Assembly (NCBI GenBank): GCA_021812385.1
Contig: JAKANO010000006.1
Coordinates: 1 to 64,000 of the forward strand
Direction: 5' to 3'
Length of the DNA stretch: 64,000 bases
From: Pseudomonadota bacterium
GTDB lineage: Bacteria; Pseudomonadota; Gammaproteobacteria; Burkholderiales; Thiobacteraceae
The notes under the pieces are model-generated. The model saw nothing but the letters and a program-made list of their open reading frames with translations. It was not told the DNA's origin and made no database searches. The position numbers and the translations under genes are program-made. Positions 1 to 7,871 of this stretch are shown in pieces (the first letter of the stretch is position 1; each line of letters starts with the position of its first letter).

Positions 1-928
1 TGGTGGTGCTGCGATGGCAGGTATCGCACTGCGCGGTGGTGGAGACGTGATTGGTCGGTTTCGCCAACGCGTTTACCGCTACATAGCTGCCGCTATGGCA
101 AGTGGCGCAATTGCCCGCAGCCAATGGTCCGGTAGTTCCGCTATGGCTCATGGTGGCCGGCGCAAAGGCCGTGGTGTTGCGATGGCAGGTATCGCACTGC
201 GCCGTGGTCGGAATATGCGTGCCTGGCTTGCCGGTGGCGGTGACGCCATGGCAGCTGGAGCAACGCCCGGCCACCGGCGGGGAGACCGCATTGTGGTCGA
301 ACACCGCGCCGGCAAAGGTGGTGGTGCTGCGATGGCAGGTATCGCACTGCGCGGTGGTGGAGACGTGATTGGTCGGTTTCGCCAACGCGTTTACCGCTAC
401 ATAGCTGCCGCTATGGCAAGTGGCGCAATTGCCCGCAGCCAATGGCCCGGTAGTGCCGCTATGGCTCATGGTGGCCGGCGCAAAGGCCGTGGTGTTGCGA
501 TGGCAGGTATCGCACTGCGCCGTGGTCGGAATATGGGTGGTGGACTTGGCTTTGACGCCGGCCGTCACGCCATGGCAGGTATCGCAGCGTCCGGCCACCG
601 GCGGGGTGGCGGCTGCATGATCGAACACCGCGCCTTTGAACGTGGTGGTCGAGTTGTGACAGGTATCGCACTGCGCGCTGGTGGAAACATGGTTCACCGG
701 TTTCGCCAGGGCATTGACGGCGACGAAGCTGCCGCTATGGCAAGTGGCACAATTGCCGGCAGAGAGCGGCCCCTTGGTGGCGCTATGACTCATGACTGCC
801 GGCACAAAATTCTGCGTGTTCTTATGGCAAGTATCGCACTGCGCCGTGGTCGGAATATGGGTGGTGGACTTGGCTTTGACGCCGGCCGTCACGCCATGGC
901 AAGTATCGCAGCGTCCGGCCACCGGCGG
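1..928. repeat. Near-identical internal tandem duplications inside the multiheme gene
   Basis: Positions 1-225 recur at 319-543 (offset 318 bp, exactly 106 codons) with only a few mismatches. A segment at 507-604 recurs at 831-928 (offset 324 bp) almost unchanged. Each unit encodes four CxxCH motifs. DNA-level identity this high, in frame, points to recent unequal recombination or gene conversion. These repeats can also be collapsed or expanded by short-read assembly. They are coding repeats, not CRISPR units, because spacing and sequence follow the heme motifs. Confidence 0.85.
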
Positions 929-1885
929 ATTGGCGGTGGCGTGATTGAATGCTGCGCCGCTGAAGGTAGTGGTGCTGCTGTGGCAGGTATCGCATTGCGC
1001 CGTGGTGGAAATATGGCTAGTGCTTTTACCTATAGCCGCGACACCGTTGTGGCAAGATGCGCATGAAGCTGTTGTTAGCCTGTGATCAAAGCTTGCCCCC
1101 GATTTAAAATCAGTCGTGGTGCGATGACACGCCTCGCATCGAGTGACATTAGACACGTTGCTATGCAGCGTGTCTAAAGGGGCGGGCGGTGCTGTTGTTT
1201 GGCTGCCGGATACATGACATCGGGTGCAGTTGTTCACTATATCTAGATGGTTAAATTTAATGACGGGTAACCAAGCCGTCGTACGGTGGCATGCCGCGCA
1301 GGAAGCCAATGTAAATGGATGATTAGGCGGCTTCCCAACAGAAATCAAACCGTTGTGGCACGTCGCACAATTAAAAGGTGTCGCTTCCCTGTGATTGAAA
1401 CTTGCTGGTAGCCAAGCTTTTGAGGAATGGCAGGTGTCGCACGAGGAATTTGTACGGATATGCGCCGCAGGCTTGCCTTTAACCGCTCCATTGTTGTGAC
1501 AAGTGGCGCATTGCCCTTTCACGACCCCTTGAGTCATCTCATGGTTAAAGTACACGGGGGTCCAGCCTGAGGGCAGATGGCAACTGTCGCAGGCAATAGT
1601 TGTTGAAATGTGGTTGGCGGGTTTTCCTGGTGCTTTGCCACCTGGGCGGTGACATGAGGCGCAGTCTTTAGGAGTGCCGCGGAAAACGCCTTGTGTGTGG
1701 CAGGATTCGCAACTAACGCGATTGTGCGCGCCGCTAAGAGCAAAACCAGTAGTGTTATGGTTGAAAGATGAGTTGCCGACGCTGGTAGCGGCCAATCCTG
1801 AACCGCAGACGAATGCCATGAATACAGCAAATACCATTAAGGTAATTTGCTGCATCAACTTAGCAGTCATCTTGCAAGTCATCAT
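1..1885 (-). CDS. Large multiheme c-type cytochrome, at least 23 hemes (3' end outside window)
   Basis: The minus-strand frame is open from an ATG at 1885 to the window edge, giving 628 codons without a stop. I count 23 CxxCH heme-attachment motifs, spaced about 80 bp apart (reading frame checked on both sides of position 1066). The N-terminus has a signal peptide of the type MTAKLMQQITL-hydrophobic-GLAA, so the protein is exported and heme would be attached in the periplasm. ATGs at 1885, 1882 and 1870 are in frame; 1885 is preferred because AAGGG lies 8 nt upstream. The body is built from modules of about 106 residues with four hemes each, carrying phrases such as AQCDTCHRNTTAF and GNCATCHSG. 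It follows the 24-heme gene after a 172-bp AT-rich gap containing a 16-bp perfect palindrome (1908-1923). The likely role is long-range electron transfer at or across the outer envelope. Family membership beyond multiheme cytochrome is inference, and the total heme number is unknown because the gene is cut. Confidence 0.9.
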   Translation of the reverse strand, partial: MMTCKMTAKLMQQITLMVFAVFMAFVCGSGLAATSVGNSSFNHNTTGFALSGAHNRVSCESCHTQGVFRGTPKDCASCHRPGGKAPGKPANHISTTIACDSCHLPSGWTPVYFNHEMTQGVVKGQCATCHNNGAVKGKPAAHIRTNSSCDTCHSSKAWLPASFNHREATPFNCATCHNGLISVGKPPNHPFTLASCAACHRTTAWLPVIKFNHLDIVNNCTRCHVSGSQTTAPPAPLDTLHSNVSNVTRCEACHRTTTDFKSGASFDHRLTTASCASCHNGVAAIGKSTSHISTTAQCDTCHSSTTTFSGAAFNHATANPPVAGRCDTCHGVTAGVKAKSTTHIPTTAQCDTCHKNTQNFVPAVMSHSATKGPLSAGNCATCHSGSFVAVNALAKPVNHVSTSAQCDTCHNSTTTFKGAVFDHAAATPPVAGRCDTCHGVTAGVKAKSTTHIPTTAQCDTCHRNTTAFAPATMSHSGTTGPLAAGNCATCHSGSYVAVNALAKPTNHVSTTAQCDTCHRSTTTFAGAVFDHNAVSPPVAGRCSSCHGVTATGKPGTHIPTTAQCDTCHRNTTAFAPATMSHSGTTGPLAAGNCATCHSGSYVAVNALAKPTNHVSTTAQCDTCHRSTT

Positions 1886-2057
1886 ACTTGCCGCCCTTAT
1901 TTTTTGCTTTTTATTAATAAAAACAGTTTTATTTATTTGTATTTTATATCGTTATTTCCCCCCATCATCATTATTTTAATGACATGAAGTTTTGTTTATT
2001 AGCGAATTTTTACATTTATTAAATTCAAATTGCAATAAAAAAACAAAATCATTAATT

Positions 2058-3821
2058 CTAGTTAATAATTATTCCATTTCTGATAGTTCTAAAAGAAGTA
2101 GTTACATGACAACGTTCACACTGGCGCCCAAAATTGTTCTCATGGACATCATCTCCTTCATGGCAGTCATAGCAACTCGCTAATTTTCTTGAGCTTTTAT
2201 CCATGGGCAACTTATGGCAAGCCATGCATTCTAGAGGCTTATGGGAGCCATCAAGCTTGAATTTGGTGTCTTTGTCATGGTTGAAATCCCATATTTTCCA
2301 GTCGCGACTATTATGGCAACGAGCGCAATTTGTGCCCAAAGTACGCTTATGCATATCTTCTTTTTTGTGGCAACCGTAACACTCCGATGGCGCATCCTTG
2401 AATAGCAAGCTTATGTGACACTTTTTGCATTCCACTTTGGAATGGCTACCCACTAGCGGAAATTTGGATTTCGAATGATCGTAATTCGTGTACTTCCAAT
2501 CCTTTTCAGTATGGCATTGCTCGCACTTTTTGCCTTCCTGACCTTTATGCTTATCGTCCTTCTGATGACAGTCATAACAGCTTGATGCCAACTTTTCCTT
2601 ATACAAGATTCCTGTGTGGCAAGATTCGCATTTCACTTTTCCATGCTTGCCACGTAACGCATATTTAGTGGCTAGATCGTGCATGAAGATTGACGGCTTC
2701 CATGCTTTTTCGCTGTGGCAGGTATCGCATTTTTCACCAAACTTACCTTTGTGCTCGTCATTTTTTTTATGGCAACCGATGCACGTTAAGGGGAGCTTCT
2801 CCTTGAAACCGCTTCCGGTGTGGCAGCTTTGACATTTAGCGCTCTTGTGTTTATCGCGCAGAGGAAACTTGGTGTCCTTGTCATGGTTGAATGAGGTACT
2901 CGTCCAGGCACGTTCGTTATGGCACTTTTCGCATTTATCACCCAAGCTACCTTTGTGTACGTCATCAGATCGATGACACGCAACACAGGTGGTCGGCATT
3001 TTTTCCTTGTATAAAGGTGTTTTGTGGCAGCTTTCGCATTTTGTGGAGTGGTGTTTGCCATTCAGCGGAAATTTGGTGTTCTTGTCGTGATTGAAATGAA
3101 TGGTTTTCCAGTCGCGTTCGGCATGACAAGTCTGGCACTTTTCGCCGAAGCGCCCTTTGTGCTCATCGTCCTTGCGATGGCATGCGATGCAGGCTTTCGG
3201 GGTCTCTTTGTATTTGGTATCTTTATGGCATTCCTGGCATTTCACTTGCTCATGCTTTCCCAGTAGCGGGAAAAGAGTCTTGCTATGATCGAAGGTGGCA
3301 TCCTTCCAGTTTTTTTCGCTATGGCAGGTTTCACACTTAACACCAAGCGACCCTTTGTGCTTGTCGTCCTTTTTGTGACAGCCAATGCATTCATGTGGCG
3401 CTTTTCGGTATTTGACGCCAGATTTATGGCAGTCCTTGCAAGCGGCTTTGGGCCCGTTGTGGGCTCCTTTTAAAGTGAAATCAGTGTCGTTGTGGTTAAA
3501 AGTTTTTTGGTCGACCGACGAGACGATGGCGTTGCGGCCTTTGTGATCCGTGTGGCAATTGCGACAGTCAATGTCTTTGATTCGTCCATGAAAGCCGGTT
3601 TTTTGCTGGACATCTTTGGCTGTATCTTTATGGCAATCTAGGCAAAGTTTGCTTTGTCCCGCTTTATTGAATTTGACATGGCAATTGCTGCATTCGCCTT
3701 CCAACTTGGCATGGCCGGAAATCACGTTACCCGGCATGAGCATGCCCTCAAAACTGTCGGCTTGAGCGTTTGCAGTCAGTAAAAAGAGGAGCGATAGGAG
3801 GAGGGCTATCCGGAGCATCAA
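2058..3821 (-). CDS. Periplasmic 24-heme c-type cytochrome with seven triheme repeats
   Basis: The gene encodes 587 residues with a signal peptide (about residues 1-21, ending ANAQA) and 24 CxxCH motifs by direct count. Three hemes lie in an N-terminal block (CSNCH, CLDCH, CRNCH) and one follows (CKDCH). After that come about seven repeats of some 66 residues, each with up to three hemes and the phrase DDxHKGxxGxKC. A conserved W-K-x-F-x-H-D segment in each repeat offers extra His residues that could serve as distal heme ligands. The protein is Lys-rich and has no membrane anchor, so it is probably a soluble periplasmic electron carrier. Its start overlaps the stop of the upstream membrane gene by 4 bp (ATGA), indicating translational coupling. 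Partners are probably the membrane protein on one side and the larger cytochrome on the other. The direction of electron flow (metal oxidation or reduction) cannot be told from sequence. Confidence 0.93.
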   Translation of the reverse strand: MMLRIALLLSLLFLLTANAQADSFEGMLMPGNVISGHAKLEGECSNCHVKFNKAGQSKLCLDCHKDTAKDVQQKTGFHGRIKDIDCRNCHTDHKGRNAIVSSVDQKTFNHNDTDFTLKGAHNGPKAACKDCHKSGVKYRKAPHECIGCHKKDDKHKGSLGVKCETCHSEKNWKDATFDHSKTLFPLLGKHEQVKCQECHKDTKYKETPKACIACHRKDDEHKGRFGEKCQTCHAERDWKTIHFNHDKNTKFPLNGKHHSTKCESCHKTPLYKEKMPTTCVACHRSDDVHKGSLGDKCEKCHNERAWTSTSFNHDKDTKFPLRDKHKSAKCQSCHTGSGFKEKLPLTCIGCHKKNDEHKGKFGEKCDTCHSEKAWKPSIFMHDLATKYALRGKHGKVKCESCHTGILYKEKLASSCYDCHQKDDKHKGQEGKKCEQCHTEKDWKYTNYDHSKSKFPLVGSHSKVECKKCHISLLFKDAPSECYGCHKKEDMHKRTLGTNCARCHNSRDWKIWDFNHDKDTKFKLDGSHKPLECMACHKLPMDKSSRKLASCYDCHEGDDVHENNFGRQCERCHVTTSFRTIRNGIIIN

Positions 3822-4711
3822 TACATGTGTACCGCGATGATATGGAAAACCGAACTCAGTACAAGCATGTAAACCAGAGGAATATGGAGTACATGCCAGA
3901 GCGCGAAAATTCTTTCATAAGTAGCAAACTGGGCTACGGCTTGGGCTTGATGCAAATAAGTTTTCGCCATGTGATTGGCTGCAGCTAAGCGTTGCGTTAG
4001 TTTAGTGTCATCCCAATGTCGCTCACGCGCACGCTGGGATAGCAGTTGTTTTAACTCGCGCATGGCTTTTCGATGCACCCAATTCGCTTGGATGCCTATT
4101 GAGAAAAAGCGCCAAGTTTTTGCGGACATTGAGAGGGTGGTATCGAGCGCATAAGATTCGAAGCTGCGGAGCCATTCCTCAACATGCGGCGCAAAATGAA
4201 ATTTTGTTTTGACGTTGTCACCCTGGGCGATAAAGTGGGCTTTGATTTCTTTTAAGCTGGCGCTGCGACCGTAAAGCCCATGATGGATTTTGGTATAGAC
4301 GAAACGTCCCAGGACGCCACTTGCCGCCACAAGCAACATGCTGAAGAGTGCTACGCCGGCGTTGATCGATCCAAAATGAAAGTTAGCGTGGAATAGTATT
4401 AAGAGTGGCCCGGTGATGCCGATGATCATATGTATCCGGAACCAATTGGGGAGCTTGCCCCAACCTTGCATAAAGCGCATACGTTTACGTAGCGGAAACA
4501 ACAGTAGCGACAACATCAGCAGCGCGCCAACCAATCCCAGGTAGTAACCAAAGTCATCGCCTGAGGTGTAATACTTGTGTTGGGCGACATATACGCCAAT
4601 TGAAATGACGCTTATAAGCGTAATGAAAAATAGAAGCCAGCTGTGTTTTCTGGCCAACGCAAGTAGTCCAGAGCTTCGTTCCATTTCTGAAGTTGTTGAA
4701 ATGGCTGTCAT
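3818..4711 (-). CDS. Inner-membrane protein with b-heme-like histidine pairs, electron-transfer partner
   Basis: The 297-residue protein has hydrophobic segments at about 25-43, 56-73, 92-110, 117-135 and 272-293. Between 140 and 265 lies a charged, soluble stretch. Two histidine pairs sit 14 residues apart within membrane helices: H94/H108 (with H112 nearby) and H276/H290 (with H273 and H295). That spacing is typical of helices that bind b-type heme, so a quinone-linked or ferric-reductase-like cytochrome b role is plausible. I do not recognise a named family with certainty. It is the first gene of the leftward operon and overlaps the 24-heme cytochrome by 4 bp, which fits a role as the membrane electron entry or exit point for the periplasmic hemes. 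The start at 4711 opens on the divergent regulatory region. An alternative is a non-heme structural membrane subunit. Confidence 0.75.
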   Translation of the reverse strand: MTAISTTSEMERSSGLLALARKHSWLLFFITLISVISIGVYVAQHKYYTSGDDFGYYLGLVGALLMLSLLLFPLRKRMRFMQGWGKLPNWFRIHMIIGITGPLLILFHANFHFGSINAGVALFSMLLVAASGVLGRFVYTKIHHGLYGRSASLKEIKAHFIAQGDNVKTKFHFAPHVEEWLRSFESYALDTTLSMSAKTWRFFSIGIQANWVHRKAMRELKQLLSQRARERHWDDTKLTQRLAAANHMAKTYLHQAQAVAQFATYERIFALWHVLHIPLVYMLVLSSVFHIIAVHMY

Positions 4712-4926
4712 GGTTGATTGTGTTTTTGGTATTAAAGGCTAAGGCTGTTTATATAATACTTTTTTAGAATTTATGTTTACATCTTATTCATATTGATCTA
4801 AGCCTGATCAATATAAGATACTGAATCATATAATATGATGTTCAAGACTAACATATACATATACTTGATTAAATACTATTATTTATCTTTATGTAAAATG
4901 ACATTGATATATAAATTATATCCGTA
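4712..4926. promoter_or_regulatory. AT-rich divergent promoter region with two perfect palindromes
   Basis: This 215-bp spacer separates the leftward cytochrome operon from the rightward flavoprotein gene and is strikingly AT-rich. It holds a perfect 9-bp inverted repeat ATATTGATC / GATCAATAT (4790-4798 and 4806-4814, 7-bp spacer) and a perfect 6-bp inverted repeat ATCATA / TATGAT around TAA (4825-4839). They lie one helical turn or so apart and look like operator sites shared by both transcription units. The first contains TTGAT and ATCAA half-sites like FNR, but the gap of 9 instead of 4 makes FNR unlikely. No regulator gene is adjacent. Confidence 0.5.
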
Positions 4927-6222
4927 ATGATTATGTGGACTTTTACACTATATATTTTGCCTTTGCTCTTGGTGCTGTACTTTTATATACGGCGCTACCG
5001 GCACCAAGAAAGACAGCACATTGGCGAATTAAACTCCGCAGTTGCGGCTGGGCTGACTGAGCCGCCATCTATGCATCCGGTTTTTAACCCCAATAAATGC
5101 ATTGGATCAGGATCATGTGTTTACGCATGTCCTGAAGGTGCGATTGGCATTATTCGGGGAAAGGGCCACCTCATTAACCCAACTGTATGCATTGGTCACG
5201 GCGCCTGTTTGGCCTCTTGCCCGCATGATGCAATTACCCTGGTGTTTGGTACTGAGAAGCGGGGCATGGATATCCCCCAATTACAGCCAAATTTTGAAAC
5301 CAATGTGAACGGCATTTATATCGCTGGTGAATTGGGCGGAATGGGGTTGATTCGTAAAGCGGTTGAGCAAGGACGACAGGCGTTGGAGTCAATCGCCAAG
5401 TCGCGCGGTACAGGCAATCAATTGGATGTCCTTATCGTAGGCGCAGGGCCGGCCGGCCTCTCAGCTTCGCTTGCCGCCATGGACAAAAAGCTGCGGTCAA
5501 TAACCGTGGAGCAAGAAGACTCCCTGGGAGGCACGGTCTACCATTATCCGCGCAATAAAATTGTGATGACCGCTCCTGTCACGCTACCCATCATCGGCCA
5601 GGTAAAAATGGGGGAAATCAGCAAGGAATCGCTGCTGGATTTTTGGCAGGGGATTGTTAGCAAAACCAACCTAAAGATCAATTTCAACGAACGGATGGAA
5701 AAAATATCATCCAACAAACAGGGCTTTACTGTTACCACTAGTAAGGCAGTTTATGAAACAAAGAATGTGCTGCTCGCCATTGGCCGACGTGGCACGCCAC
5801 GCAAGCTCGGCGTGCCAGGTGAAGAGCAATCCAAAGTTGTTTATCGCTTGGTGGATCCAGAGCAATATCGTAATCAGCGCGTTCTAGTTGTCGGTGGGGG
5901 CGATAGCGCGCTGGAAGCGGCCCTGGCCATCGCAGATGAACCGGGTACGTCAGTGACGATTTCCTACCGCAGCGAAGCTTTTGGACGGGTAAAACAAAAA
6001 AATCGGGAGCGCTTGCAACAAGCCGAGGCAGCGGGACGCGTCAAAGTCGTTCTTAAATCAGGGGTAAAGGAAATTTCACCCGAAGGTGTCACCTTGGTAC
6101 AGGAAGAAGACACCATGGAATTGAATAACGATATCGTTATAGTCTGTGCCGGCGGTATATTGCCGACCCCCTTCCTCAAGGAAATCGGCATCTTAGTCGA
6201 GACTAAACACGGGACTGTTTAG
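4927..6222 (+). CDS. Membrane-anchored Fe-S / FAD-dependent NAD(P) oxidoreductase
   Basis: The 431-residue protein starts with one transmembrane helix (about 5-20), followed by a ferredoxin-like pair of Fe-S motifs and then a thioredoxin-reductase-like flavoprotein. The Fe-S motifs are C58-x5-C64-x3-C68-P and C88-x5-C94-x3-C98-P. The second cysteine of the usual CxxCxxCxxxCP is Ser61 and His91 respectively. An FAD dinucleotide motif GAGPAG is at 172-177 and an NAD(P) motif GGGDSA at 323-328. The CxxC redox thiols of thioredoxin reductase are absent, so electrons probably pass from NAD(P)H via FAD to the clusters, or the reverse. From memory, the CIGSGxC / CxGHGxC pattern is typical of this family and not a local mutation. 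It is divergent from the multiheme operon, and I infer it links that chain to the cytoplasmic pyridine nucleotide pool. The ribosome-binding site is weak; ATG 4933 is an alternative start. Confidence 0.85.
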   Translation: MIMWTFTLYILPLLLVLYFYIRRYRHQERQHIGELNSAVAAGLTEPPSMHPVFNPNKCIGSGSCVYACPEGAIGIIRGKGHLINPTVCIGHGACLASCPHDAITLVFGTEKRGMDIPQLQPNFETNVNGIYIAGELGGMGLIRKAVEQGRQALESIAKSRGTGNQLDVLIVGAGPAGLSASLAAMDKKLRSITVEQEDSLGGTVYHYPRNKIVMTAPVTLPIIGQVKMGEISKESLLDFWQGIVSKTNLKINFNERMEKISSNKQGFTVTTSKAVYETKNVLLAIGRRGTPRKLGVPGEEQSKVVYRLVDPEQYRNQRVLVVGGGDSALEAALAIADEPGTSVTISYRSEAFGRVKQKNRERLQQAEAAGRVKVVLKSGVKEISPEGVTLVQEEDTMELNNDIVIVCAGGILPTPFLKEIGILVETKHGTV

Positions 6223-6331
6223 GAACGGAATTTGAATCTTTCTCGCAATCATCAGCCCTGAATCGGTATACTGCGCGTTTTGTCGCGATTCTCGTGGTTT
6301 CCCGCGTGTGCCGCAGTAAATATTATCCCCA

Positions 6332-7732
6332 ATGAAACCCACTATAGTCATCGTCGGTCGTCCCAATGTGGGCAAATCCACGTTATTCAATCGCCTCACC
6401 AAAACACGCAATGCGTTGGTGGCCGATTTGCCTGGCCTTACGCGCGACCGTCACTATGGTCACGGTGTTGTGGGCAATAAGCCTTATTTGGTGGTCGACA
6501 CGGGCGGTTTTGAACCCGTGGCGAAAGACGGAATTTTGCATGAAATGGCACGCCAGACCTTACTCGCCATCGATGAGGCAGACGCGATTCTGTACTTGGT
6601 CGATGCGCGTCAGGGACTGACAGCGCAAGATAAAAGCATTGCTGAAACTTTGCGCAAATCCGGGCGCCCGCTGTGGCTGGTTGTGAATAAAGCTGAAGGC
6701 ATGCGGCGCGAGGTCGTGGCGGCAGAGTTTTTCGCTTTGGGATTGGGTGACCCGCTGCCCATTTCGTCCAGCCACGGCGAGGGCGTACGCGAGCTAATGG
6801 AGTTGGTGCTGGAAGGATTTCCCGAAGACGAATCTACGGGGCCTGAGCCGAGTCACCCCAAGATCGCCATAGTCGGCCGCCCTAATGTTGGCAAAAGCAC
6901 GTTGCTCAATAGCTTAATGGGGGAAGAGCGGGTGATTGCATTCGATCAACCCGGAACGACGCGCGACAGCATTTACGTCGAATTCGAGCGCGACGGTAAA
7001 AGCTATACGTTGATCGACACAGCGGGGATGCGCAAGCGTGGCAAAGTATTCGAGTCGGTCGAGAAATTTTCCGTCATCAAAACGCTGCAGGCTATCGAAG
7101 ACGCCAATGTAGTAGTACTGGTGCTGGATGCGCAGCAGGATATATCCGAACAGGATGCGCATATCGCCGGTTTTATTCTCGAAGCCGGACGTGCCTTGGT
7201 GGTGGCAGTGAATAAATGGGATGGCCTTGAGTCCTATTCCCGCGAAACGGTGAAAGCCAATATATTGCACAAGCTGGCTTTTCTTGACTTTGCCAAATTC
7301 CACTACATTTCGGCGTTGAAAAGCACCGGCTTGTCGCCCTTATTGAAATCGGTCGATGCAGCGTATAAAGCGGCGATGACCAAGATGCCGACCCCACGGC
7401 TGACCCGCATTCTGCAAGAAGCGGTGACTGCGCATCAGCCACCAAAAAATGGCCCATTTCGTCCCAAGCCGCGCTTCGCACATCAGGGCGGCAGCAACCC
7501 CCCGATCATCATTGTGCATGGCACAAGCGTGACAGCCATTTCCGACTCCTATAAGCGCTATTTGGAGAATACTTTTCGCACGGCCTTCAAGCTTGAGGGC
7601 ACGCCGCTGCGAGTCCAATTCAAACAAGGCGCGAACCCTTTCGAAGGCAGAAAGCCCCCCACACCCACCCAAGGCGAAGAAAATAGTCGGCGCCGCGCCA
7701 ATCGCGTATCAAAACGCAAATATGGGCGTTAA
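6332..7732 (+). CDS. der: Ribosome biogenesis GTPase Der (EngA)
   Basis: This 466-residue tandem GTPase acts in assembly of the 50S ribosomal subunit. Both G domains are intact. [10 protein letters not shown]-loops occur at about residues 8-16 and 182-190. Switch and G3 motifs (LTRDR, DTGG; TTRDS, DTAG) and NKxE/NKWD G4 motifs follow. The C-terminal third (about 365-440) is the KH-like domain with the IIIVHGTSV strand, and the tail is basic, as in the family. The length is normal. In many betaproteobacteria der sits downstream of bamB and hisS; here it follows the electron-transfer cluster, which suggests the cluster was inserted at this boundary. The ATG at 6332 directly precedes the first beta strand, so the start is secure. 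Confidence 0.97.
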   Translation: MKPTIVIVGRPNVGKSTLFNRLTKTRNALVADLPGLTRDRHYGHGVVGNKPYLVVDTGGFEPVAKDGILHEMARQTLLAIDEADAILYLVDARQGLTAQDKSIAETLRKSGRPLWLVVNKAEGMRREVVAAEFFALGLGDPLPISSSHGEGVRELMELVLEGFPEDESTGPEPSHPKIAIVGRPNVGKSTLLNSLMGEERVIAFDQPGTTRDSIYVEFERDGKSYTLIDTAGMRKRGKVFESVEKFSVIKTLQAIEDANVVVLVLDAQQDISEQDAHIAGFILEAGRALVVAVNKWDGLESYSRETVKANILHKLAFLDFAKFHYISALKSTGLSPLLKSVDAAYKAAMTKMPTPRLTRILQEAVTAHQPPKNGPFRPKPRFAHQGGSNPPIIIVHGTSVTAISDSYKRYLENTFRTAFKLEGTPLRVQFKQGANPFEGRKPPTPTQGEENSRRRANRVSKRKYGR

Positions 7733-7820
7733 ACATCTTTAATTTCAATGCATTGCCGATTTTAAGCAAGCTTATCCGTCCCAAGCTTTGCATTCCTTTG
7801 GCGAAATAAAAGGCAATAGA

Positions 7821-7847
7821 TCAATTTTTCCTGTTATCAGCCGATAA
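7821..7847 (+). promoter_or_regulatory. Sigma-28 (FliA)-type promoter for the GGDEF-EAL gene
   Basis: TCAATTTT (7821-7828), 11 bp, then GCCGATAA (7840-7847). The -10 element matches the FliA consensus GCCGATAA at all eight positions and the spacing is exactly the consensus 11 bp. The -35 element differs from TAAAGTTT at three positions. Transcription would begin about 7854, giving a very short leader before the GTG at 7872. The match was found by eye and has not been tested. Confidence 0.6.
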
Positions 7848-7871
7848 GGTAGAAATGTTTTCTCTTATCGC

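Noticed and set aside
1-960. Regular repeats resembling a CRISPR array
   Set aside because: Repeat spacing is about 80 bp and 318 bp and follows heme codons in frame; there are no unique spacers of even length.
14-1066. A 350-codon plus-strand reading frame at the left edge
   Set aside because: It is the exact antisense of the multiheme gene codons; the opposite strand encodes 23 CxxCH motifs with a signal peptide.
4792-4810. FNR/Anr-type site TTGAT...ATCAA
   Set aside because: The gap between half-sites is 9 bp, not the 4 bp needed by FNR.
7757-7795. Possible terminator hairpin after der with AAGCTT arms
   Set aside because: The stem is short and bulged and no T run follows.
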